Positions 1 through 4,525 of a stretch of 10,351 nt of DNA are shown piece by piece. Each line of letters starts with the position of its first letter. Positions within the stretch are counted from its first letter, which is position 1. A program made the translations under genes and the position numbers. The notes under the pieces were generated by a model that was not told the origin of the DNA, did no database searches, and worked only from the letters and a program-made list of their open reading frames with translations. The DNA comes from Syntrophales bacterium (lineage in GTDB: Bacteria > Desulfobacterota > Syntrophia > Syntrophales > UBA2210), in NCBI GenBank assembly GCA_030655735.1, contig JAUSPK010000026.1:1-10351 (forward strand). Direction: 5' to 3'.

Positions 1-94
1 CCGACGGAGCGGCGCTCATCCCGGTGGACGCGAAACAGAGCGTCAGTGCAAGTGCTGCGACAACAAAAAAACTAAACCTGAATCTCTTTACCAT
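1..94 (-). CDS. Third Liv-type periplasmic substrate-binding protein (SBP3), N-terminal fragment cut by window edge
   Basis: Only the first 31 codons are visible: a signal peptide beginning MVKRFRF, a hydrophobic core, and the start of the mature protein (SAAPSG). These residues are nearly identical to the N-termini of SBP2 and SBP1, so this is a third paralogue of the array, continuing beyond the left edge. The ATG at 94 is preceded by AAGGAGG (102-108) with a 7-nt gap, and it aligns with the MVKRF start of both other copies. The segment LTLC resembles a lipobox but has Leu before Cys, so cleavage by signal peptidase I near the Ser-Ala-Ala is more likely, giving a soluble periplasmic protein. 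Membership of the LivJ/LivK family is inferred from the complete paralogues. Whether the gene is intact cannot be seen here. Confidence 0.85.
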   Translation of the reverse strand, partial: MVKRFRFSFFVVAALALTLCFASTGMSAAPS

Positions 95-101
95 TGCCTT
101 T

Positions 102-108
102 CCTCCTT
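102..108 (-). promoter_or_regulatory. Ribosome binding site of SBP3
   Basis: AAGGAGG on the minus strand, 7 nt before the ATG at 94. The same purine-rich site precedes SBP2, supporting the MVKRF start in this family. Confidence 0.75.
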
Positions 109-306
109 TTTTAGTTGCATGCTACTCTCTAATGATTCCCGCGTGCCCTTTCACCACAGGCATAGGGTTTACAAACCCGGTATTTGTACTATCGTTATAG
201 TGGTATGGGACGAATTACAGACGAGATTTTCTGAATACCTGCACACACGGCCTGACAAAGCGCCTTTAGAAACGAGTTGTTCTGATATCGCGGAACTTAT
301 GATGTG

Positions 307-351
307 GCAGGATGAAACGAATATCACTAACTTCCCCCCGGACAGTAGTAA
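307..351. repeat. 45-base leader block, copy A (exact match to 2222-2266)
   Basis: These 45 bases are identical to 2222-2266 and lie about 213-257 nt upstream of the SBP3 start, the same offset as in the SBP2 leader (215-259). The block has a central run of six C on the plus strand (six G in the transcript). A degenerate third copy is at 4373-4417. Its function is unknown. It could be a protein-binding site or part of an RNA structure, or simply a remnant of the duplication. Confidence 0.85.
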
Positions 352-404
352 CGATATCGTTGATCAGAAACAGCAGAAGATCAGGGCTTCCATTCACAAA
401 AAGC

Positions 405-421
405 AGCAGAGAGTCTTTGAT
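405..421. promoter_or_regulatory. Imperfect palindrome downstream of SBP3 promoter
   Basis: AGCAGAGA and TCTTTGAT flank one central base. This is a degenerate version (two arm mismatches) of the perfect 8-1-8 palindrome at 2317-2333. It lies about 36 nt from the predicted -10 hexamer, matching the spacing before SBP2. It is operator-like, or an RNA hairpin at the start of the leader. Confidence 0.35.
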
Positions 422-457
422 TCATGGGAAGCTAATCCGGCATTCTAACTCCTTGGT

Positions 458-487
458 TTGGTAACATGCCCGGTCTTCCCCTGTCAA
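458..487 (-). promoter_or_regulatory. Predicted sigma70-type promoter of SBP3
   Basis: On the minus strand a perfect -35 hexamer TTGACA (482-487) is followed by an 18-base spacer and TACCAA (458-463), with a TG one base upstream as in extended -10 promoters. The same -35, spacer length, TG and -10 occur before SBP2 (2368-2397) within otherwise drifting sequence, which argues for function. The -10 is a weak match to consensus, so the extended -10 may matter. Transcription would start near 450, giving a leader of roughly 355 nt. The prediction rests on sequence only. Confidence 0.5.
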
Positions 488-568
488 GATAAAATGTATA
501 TTCCACGGGGCGGCACATCACTTTGTGTGATACCCCCCTTCCCGGGCTTATAAAAGGTGGGGCTCATT

Positions 569-606
569 AAAAAACGGGCCCCGCTGCAATAAAGCGGAGC
601 CCGTTT
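569..606 (-). terminator. Intrinsic terminator after SBP2
   Basis: A GC-rich hairpin with arms at 572-585 and 593-606, one C-A mismatch, and a 7-nt loop is followed on the minus strand by a run of six T (569-574). It begins 27 nt past the SBP2 stop codon. It shares its sequence and flanking bases with the terminator after SBP1, so the terminator was copied with the gene. Confidence 0.85.
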
Positions 607-633
607 CCGTAACGGTCACTATTTAGAGCTAGT

Positions 634-2007
634 CTACTTTCTCAAATCGGCCGGGTACACAAAGTCTTTCGCAGTGCCGGCGCCAACCCTCTTAAATATG
701 TCTTCATTCTCTTCGCATGAGGCCCCCAGGTACTGGATCTTCCCCCCCTCCTGAAACTGAGCCATCGGCTGTATAAAGGCACCGGGGATGGTCTTGTTCA
801 GGGGATCAGAAAGATCGATCCTAACCTTGGAGTGGAAGTAGGGTTTGACCCGCTTCTGCTCGTAGGCCATCTTGCCCAGTGAATAGGTGGTCTCCGTCGT
901 CTCCATCGCCTTGATCAGCTTGTCGATATCATCGACGCCCCCCGCATTCTCGATCACCTTCTTGATGAAGTAGATGTCTGCGTAGGCGAGGTGAACGTGA
1001 ATCTGGGTCGGAATCTTATGCTTCACTGCCATCTCCACGAAGGGGATGGTCTTGTCCGTCAGCGCAAGGTTGCATTCCGTATAAGAGGTAACAACTCCAA
1101 GGGCTTTGCCGCCCGTCAGCTGCCAGAAATCGGAGGTCTGTGCAACGCCGCCGTAGAGGTTGACGGGGATATCGCGCGCTGCCGAATCGGCCCACTGCTT
1201 GACGAAGGATTCCGTGTCGGTGAACCAGGAGCTGATGTAGAGAATTACATCGGCCTTTTCCCCGGCGATCTGCTGGAAGAGGGGCAGGTACATCGTCCCC
1301 CTCGGTTTGACCGCCTTGCTGTAGACGACATCGATATTAAATTCCTTTTTCATCATCTCTTCCCAAGGGGGCATGTCCATATAATCTATCCCATCGCGCC
1401 ACTGTTTGGTCCACTCGAGGTCTTCCCAGAGCATGGCCAACCTTATTTTTCTTCCTTGTGCTTTCTTGAACATCACCGGCCATGTTTTCCCGAAGTAATA
1501 TCTCATCTGGGGATAATGGGCGGGCTCGGGATCCCAGTCACGGAAACAGAATTTGTACTTTTCGTACTCGTCGACGATCCGCGCCGTCAACTCGGACCCC
1601 ATGGGACCGTTGAAGATCATGATGTGCGGATAGTCCTTGAACATCGCCGCCGCATTCTCCTGGGCGGCAAGGCAGATCTCCGTCCTCCCCTCGACAAAGA
1701 TGAACTTCGCCTTGTCCTCCATCAGAAGACGCCGCGTACCCTCCACCGTCAGGGACGTCGCGCCCTTGTTATCAGCGATCACATACTTCAGAGGACGTCC
1801 GAGGACCCCGCCCGCATCGTTGATCTCCTGGACCGCCAGCTTCTGGATGGCCATGCAGGGTCTCGTCCCCGGCGAAAGCACCATCCCCGCGTAACCGATC
1901 ACGATCGGTTCTCCCGACGGAGCGGCGCTCATCCCGGTGGACGCGAAGCAGAGCGTCAGTGAAAGTGCTGCTACAACAAATAAGCCAAACCTGAATCTCT
2001 TTACCAT
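634..2007 (-). CDS. Liv-type ABC transporter periplasmic substrate-binding protein (SBP2)
   Basis: This gene encodes a 457-residue type I periplasmic binding protein of the branched-chain amino acid (LivJ/LivK, Peripla_BP_6-like) group, which delivers ligand to Liv-type permeases. Residues 1-28 or so form a Sec signal peptide (MVKRFRF, a hydrophobic core, cleavage near Ser-Ala-Ala). Mature sequence begins with the family's first strand (PIVIGYAGMVLSPG), followed by the helix QEINDAGGVLGRPLKYVIAD. Length is a little above the usual 370-420. The start at 2007 aligns with SBP3 and SBP1 and has AAGGAGG 8 nt upstream; an ATG at 2010 is the alternative. It is very similar to SBP1, but divergence is concentrated in residues 138-222 and around 303-330. 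It probably forms its own transcription unit with a promoter at 2368-2397 and a terminator at 569-606. The ligand is not predictable. The many Trp and aromatic residues (DLEW, RDWDP, SSWF) would suit a hydrophobic or aromatic ligand, but that is speculation. Confidence 0.92.
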   Translation of the reverse strand: MVKRFRFGLFVVAALSLTLCFASTGMSAAPSGEPIVIGYAGMVLSPGTRPCMAIQKLAVQEINDAGGVLGRPLKYVIADNKGATSLTVEGTRRLLMEDKAKFIFVEGRTEICLAAQENAAAMFKDYPHIMIFNGPMGSELTARIVDEYEKYKFCFRDWDPEPAHYPQMRYYFGKTWPVMFKKAQGRKIRLAMLWEDLEWTKQWRDGIDYMDMPPWEEMMKKEFNIDVVYSKAVKPRGTMYLPLFQQIAGEKADVILYISSWFTDTESFVKQWADSAARDIPVNLYGGVAQTSDFWQLTGGKALGVVTSYTECNLALTDKTIPFVEMAVKHKIPTQIHVHLAYADIYFIKKVIENAGGVDDIDKLIKAMETTETTYSLGKMAYEQKRVKPYFHSKVRIDLSDPLNKTIPGAFIQPMAQFQEGGKIQYLGASCEENEDIFKRVGAGTAKDFVYPADLRK

Positions 2008-2015
2008 CATCCTTT

Positions 2016-2022
2016 CCTCCTT
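2016..2022 (-). promoter_or_regulatory. Ribosome binding site of SBP2
   Basis: AAGGAGG on the minus strand, 8 nt before the ATG at 2007 and 5 nt before an in-frame ATG at 2010. Either could be used. Alignment with SBP3, which lacks the extra ATG, favours 2007. Confidence 0.75.
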
Positions 2023-2160
2023 TTTTAGTTGCATGTTACTCTCTGATGCTTCCCGCGTGCCCTTGCACCACAGGCATCGGGGTTTACTCCAATCCCGGCA
2101 ATTGTACTACCGTCATAGCGATGTGGGATGAATTATCAGTGAACTCTCCTGAACAGCCAC

Positions 2161-2186
2161 GCACACGGTCCGATAAAGTACCGTGC
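2161..2186 (-). promoter_or_regulatory. Bulged inverted repeat in SBP2 leader
   Basis: ACCGTGC (2180-2186) can pair with GCACACGGT (2161-2169) through 7 base pairs with a 2-nt bulge. It lies at the position where the SBP1 leader carries a perfect 12-bp hairpin (4308-4335). The two sequences differ while both keep pairing potential, which hints at a conserved RNA structure. The SBP3 leader has no clear equivalent. Confidence 0.3.
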
Positions 2187-2221
2187 ATGAGTTGTTCTGG
2201 TACCGTGAAGCTCGTGCTGTA

Positions 2222-2266
2222 GCAGGATGAAACGAATATCACTAACTTCCCCCCGGACAGTAGTAA
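2222..2266. repeat. 45-base leader block, copy B (exact match to 307-351)
   Basis: Identical over 45 bases to 307-351 and at the same distance upstream of its gene's start codon. The surrounding leader has drifted noticeably, so the block stands out as the best-kept part of the non-coding region. Confidence 0.85.
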
Positions 2267-2316
2267 AAATATCGTCAACCAAAACCGCTCGAGACCATTG
2301 TTTCCATCTGCACAGG

Positions 2317-2333
2317 AGCAGAGAGTCTCTGCT
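2317..2333. promoter_or_regulatory. 17-base palindrome downstream of SBP2 promoter
   Basis: AGCAGAGA, one central G, then TCTCTGCT: eight perfect pairs per arm. It lies about 34 nt downstream of the predicted -10 hexamer (2368-2373), inside the expected early leader. A degraded copy sits at the same place before SBP3 (405-421), and a different small palindrome at the aligned place before SBP1 (4467-4479). It is a candidate operator for a dimeric repressor, or a hairpin at the mRNA 5' end. Which one cannot be decided from the sequence. Confidence 0.45.
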
Positions 2334-2367
2334 TTATGAAAACCTTCTCGGACATTTTGTACTTTAC

Positions 2368-2397
2368 TTGGTAGCATGTCCAGCTTTTCCCTGTCAA
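2368..2397 (-). promoter_or_regulatory. Predicted sigma70-type promoter of SBP2
   Basis: On the minus strand TTGACA (2392-2397), an 18-base spacer ending in TG plus one base, then TACCAA (2368-2373). It matches the promoter predicted for SBP3 in hexamers, spacing and distance to the gene, although spacer bases differ. Transcription should begin near 2360, just inside the homologous leader and downstream of the SBP1 terminator. Confidence 0.5.
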
Positions 2398-2510
2398 GAG
2401 AAAACATGATCCGCCCGGTGGGACATTCTTCTCCAGGCTCACACAAAGCGATCGATGGACAGTGATACCGATACGCACGGCTTTCGGCATTGTTTCAGCC
2501 TCAACTCCAA

Positions 2511-2684
2511 TTGCGCCGGAAGGCTTATAAAAATTGAGCTTCATTAATTCGACCTGCAATCCTTATTGCGCAAAGCTTATAAGAATTGGTCATCCACAGG
2601 TATACCGATTCGCTCCGCTCACTGGTATTAATTCGACCTGCACCTTTCATTGCGCCAGAGGCTTATGAAACGTGGGTCTCATTA
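2511..2684. repeat. Cluster of related short intergenic repeats
   Basis: Three related units lie between the SBP1 terminator and the SBP2 promoter. Each begins with a TTGCGC-like motif (2511, 2566, 2650) followed by a GCTTATAA- or GCTTATGA-type segment. Two copies are joined to an identical 16-base piece, ATTAATTCGACCTGCA (2543-2558 and 2627-2642). A partial unit (GGCTTATAAAA ... GCTCATTAA) also lies next to the SBP2 terminator at 545-570. Between 2599 and 2630 an imperfect inverted repeat ATACC ... GGTAT encloses a CGCTCCGC core. It looks like a dispersed intergenic repeat family rather than genes. Confidence 0.55.
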
Positions 2685-2721
2685 AAAAACGGGCCCCGCT
2701 GCAGTGCAGAGGGGCCCGTTT
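2684..2721 (-). terminator. Intrinsic terminator after SBP1
   Basis: An 11-bp perfect stem (2687-2697 with 2711-2721) of mostly GC pairs is followed on the minus strand by a run of six T (2684-2689). It starts 29 nt past the SBP1 stop codon. It would end any message coming from the Liv/CoA-transferase operon through SBP1, leaving SBP2 to its own promoter. Confidence 0.88.
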
Positions 2722-2750
2722 CGGTAACTAACAGTTATGTTGGCAGAGTG

Positions 2751-4121
2751 CTACTTCTTGTCTCTCTTTCTCAGCTCGGCCGGCATCACATAGTCGCTCG
2801 GGGAACCGACCCCCTTGAATGAGTCTTCATTCAATACGCACGAAGCTCCCAGGTACTGGATCTTCCCGTCGTTCTGGAACTGGGCTATCGGCTGGAAATA
2901 GACGCCTTTGAGGTCCTTATTCAGAGGATCAGAGAGGTCCGCTCTGACCTTGGAGTGGAAGTAGGGTTTCACCCTCTTCTGCTCGTAGGCCATCTTGCCC
3001 AGCGAATAGGTGGTCTCCGTCGTCTCCATCGCCGTGATCAGCTTGTCGATATCATCCACGCCCCCCGCGGTCTCGATTACCTTCTTGATGAAGTAGATGT
3101 CCGCGTAGGCAAGGTGAACGTGGATCTGGGTCGGAATATTGTGTTTCCTGGCCATCTCCACGAAGGGGATGGTCTTCTCCGTCAGCGGGATAAGACAGTC
3201 GGTAAAGGAAGAGACAATGCCCAGGGCCTTCCCACCGGTCAGCTGCCAGAAATCGGATGTCTGTGCGACGCCGCCGTAAAGATCGACGGGGATATCGCGC
3301 GCGGCCGAATCGGCCCACTGCTTGGCGAAGGATTCCGTATCGGTGAACCAGGAACTCACGTAGAGGATATTCTGGGCCCCTGTTCCGGCGATCTGCTGGA
3401 GGAGAGGCAGATACATCGTCCCCCTCGGTTTGACCTTCTTGCTGTAGACGACCTCGATATCGAATTCTTCCTTGAGCATCTTCTCCCAGGAGGGGAAGCC
3501 CAGTGAGGGGATACCCTCGCGATACGACTTGGTCCACTCGAGATCTTCCCAGAGAATGGCCAGTTTATGGATGCCACCGGGTATCCGCTGCTGCCATGCG
3601 TTTTTAAAGAAATATCTCATCATTGCGTACTGGGAAGGCTCCGGATCCCAGTCACGGAAACAGAACCTGTACTTTTCATACTCGTCCACGACCCGGTCGG
3701 TCAGCTCCATCCCCATGGGACCGTTGAATATCATGATGTGCGGGTAGTCCTTGAACATGGCCGCCGCGTTCTCCTGGGCGGCAAGGCAGATCTCCGTCCG
3801 TCCCTCGACAAAGATGAATTTCGCCTTCTCTTCGAGTAGCAGACGGCGCGTACCCTCGACCGTCAGGGACGTGGCCCCCTTGTTATCGGCGATAACGTAC
3901 TTCAGCGGACGTCCGAGGACCCCGCCAGCCGCGTTGATCTCCTGGACAGCCAGCTTCTGGATGGCCATGCAGGGTCTCGTCCCCGGCGAAAGCACCATCC
4001 CCGCGTACCCGATGACGATCGGCTCTCCCGACGGAGCGGCGCTCATCCCGGTGGACGCAAAACAGAGCGTCAGTGAAAGTGCTGCGACAACAAACAAACT
4101 AAATCTGAATCTCTTTACCAT
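2751..4121 (-). CDS. Liv-type ABC transporter periplasmic substrate-binding protein (SBP1)
   Basis: A 456-residue paralogue of SBP2 with the same signal peptide and type I periplasmic binding fold, expected to feed the adjacent LivHMGF transporter. In residues 1-137 it differs from SBP2 at only four positions (8, 64, 96, 98). Residues 138-222 then diverge strongly, with a net 3-residue deletion, as does a segment near 300-330, while blocks such as YGGVAQTSDFWQLTGGKALG and HVHLAYADIYFIKKVI are shared. The C-terminus ends in a charged RKRDKK tail absent from SBP2. The start at 4121 aligns with the paralogues and has AAGGAG 9 nt upstream; ATG 4127 lies only 3 nt from that site, and 4193 would add residues unlike a signal peptide. 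It is the binding-protein gene closest to the operon, separated by 404 nt from the CoA-transferase gene with no terminator visible between them, so co-transcription is likely. Ligand unknown. Confidence 0.92.
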   Translation of the reverse strand: MVKRFRFSLFVVAALSLTLCFASTGMSAAPSGEPIVIGYAGMVLSPGTRPCMAIQKLAVQEINAAGGVLGRPLKYVIADNKGATSLTVEGTRRLLLEEKAKFIFVEGRTEICLAAQENAAAMFKDYPHIMIFNGPMGMELTDRVVDEYEKYRFCFRDWDPEPSQYAMMRYFFKNAWQQRIPGGIHKLAILWEDLEWTKSYREGIPSLGFPSWEKMLKEEFDIEVVYSKKVKPRGTMYLPLLQQIAGTGAQNILYVSSWFTDTESFAKQWADSAARDIPVDLYGGVAQTSDFWQLTGGKALGIVSSFTDCLIPLTEKTIPFVEMARKHNIPTQIHVHLAYADIYFIKKVIETAGGVDDIDKLITAMETTETTYSLGKMAYEQKRVKPYFHSKVRADLSDPLNKDLKGVYFQPIAQFQNDGKIQYLGASCVLNEDSFKGVGSPSDYVMPAELRKRDKK

Positions 4122-4130
4122 TACCATTCT

Positions 4131-4136
4131 CTCCTT
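4131..4136 (-). promoter_or_regulatory. Ribosome binding site of SBP1
   Basis: AAGGAG on the minus strand, 9 nt before ATG 4121 and 3 nt before ATG 4127. The spacing favours the MVKRF start shared with SBP2 and SBP3. A small inverted repeat, TGCAAC-TATC-GTTGCA (4151-4166), lies just upstream and could influence access to this site. Confidence 0.65.
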
Positions 4137-4307
4137 TATTCTATTGTAGTTGCAACTATCGTTGCATGTTAGCCCCTGATTATCCCTGCGCACACCCCTG
4201 CAAACACCGGGGGATTTAATACACCCTCTCGAGGCGTAAACCCGCCAATCGTACTACCATCATGTTGATATGGGATGATAAATCGGTGAAACGTCTTGAA
4301 TGGGTAC

Positions 4308-4335
4308 GCGGAAGACGCCCCAAGGCGTCTTCCGC
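4308..4335 (-). promoter_or_regulatory. Perfect 12-bp hairpin between CoA-transferase and SBP1
   Basis: GCGGAAGACGCC (4308-4319) and its exact reverse complement (4324-4335) flank a 4-base loop. The RNA stem would be very stable. No T run follows on either strand, so it does not look like an intrinsic terminator. In an operon where binding protein is usually needed in excess over membrane parts, it could block 3' exonucleases or mark a processing site. It may also be part of a regulatory leader. Confidence 0.6.
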
Positions 4336-4372
4336 AGTACATCGCTCCACCACGGCGAAACCCGCCGCACAG

Positions 4373-4417
4373 CAGGATAAAACTGATACCACTTACTTCC
4401 CCCCCGGATAGTGAAGA
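4373..4417. repeat. Degenerate leader block, copy C
   Basis: This resembles the exact 45-base repeats at 307-351 and 2222-2266, with several substitutions and an extra C in the C run. It lies about 250-296 nt upstream of the SBP1 start. It shows that all three SBP leaders have common ancestry, with this one the most diverged. Confidence 0.6.
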
Positions 4418-4525
4418 TATCGTCAACAAGAATGTTGGGGGGTCATTGATTCCACTAATGCTCAGCAGTAAAGATTACTTTATTCCCGAAGCCCAATGAA
4501 CAACAACCCAGCCTTCTTAGTTACC

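Larger units (their letters stand above)
95..457 (-). promoter_or_regulatory. Long 5' leader of SBP3 (no gene)
   Basis: This is about 360 nt between the predicted -10 element (458-463) and the SBP3 start codon. It contains no convincing reading frame. It is homologous along its length to the SBP2 leader (2011-2367): the start-proximal 40 or so bases match closely, the middle has drifted, and a 45-base block (307-351) is identical. A shorter, more diverged version lies before SBP1. Retention at the same distance from the start codon suggests either a recent duplication or a regulatory leader RNA. A plus-strand reading frame at 119-448 exists but is not kept in the sister leaders. Confidence 0.55.
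2011..2367 (-). promoter_or_regulatory. Long 5' leader of SBP2 (no gene)
   Basis: About 355 nt between the predicted -10 and the start codon, homologous to the SBP3 leader. It contains a GC-rich inverted repeat near 2078-2097, a bulged hairpin at 2161-2186, the 45-base block (2222-2266) and the palindrome at 2317-2333. Minus-strand reading frames cross it (2084-2446, 2275-2559), but they have no counterpart in the sister leaders and no recognisable protein sequence, so they are not called as genes. Confidence 0.55.
4122..4525 (-). promoter_or_regulatory. 404-base spacer between CoA-transferase and SBP1 (diverged leader, no gene)
   Basis: This spacer contains a diverged copy of the SBP leader: patches near the start codon, around 4249-4280, and a degenerate 45-base block at about 4373-4417 resemble the SBP2 and SBP3 leaders. 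The TTGACA-N18-TACCAA promoter seen in those leaders is missing here. No hairpin followed by a T run is visible after the CoA-transferase stop codon, so read-through from the upstream operon is the simplest expectation. A strong hairpin lies at 4308-4335 and a small palindrome at 4467-4479. Confidence 0.5.

Noticed and set aside
1..94. Lipoprotein signal (LTLC) in the SBP signal peptides
   Set aside because: The residue before Cys is Leu where a lipobox needs Gly, Ala or Ser. A signal peptidase I site near Ser-Ala-Ala fits better.
307..351. Sigma54 (-24/-12) promoter in the conserved 45-base block
   Set aside because: The required GG and GC pair with 10-base spacing is not present in both exact copies. 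The TTGACA/TACCAA pair further upstream is the better promoter candidate.
119..448. Plus-strand reading frame of 109 codons in the SBP3 leader
   Set aside because: The homologous SBP2 leader does not keep the frame, there is no convincing ribosome binding site, and the protein has no recognisable motif. The region is better explained as a leader.
991..1962. Long plus-strand reading frame of 323 codons opposite SBP2
   Set aside because: It is rich in Arg, His, Gly and Pro, typical of an antisense shadow of a GC-rich coding gene. A similar shadow appears opposite SBP1 and other genes.
2084..2559. Two overlapping minus-strand reading frames (120 and 94 codons) upstream of SBP2
   Set aside because: They run through the predicted promoter, the palindrome and the repeats. 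They have no counterpart before SBP3 and their composition is unlike a protein.
2511..2684. CRISPR array
   Set aside because: Repeat units vary in length and sequence, spacing is irregular, and no cas genes are nearby.
4308..4335. Intrinsic terminator after the CoA-transferase genes
   Set aside because: The hairpin is strong, but no T run follows it on the minus strand and it lies about 190 bases past the stop codon.
339..4440. G-quadruplex from the six- or seven-G runs in the leaders
   Set aside because: Only one long G run occurs per local stretch, so four closely spaced G tracts are lacking.
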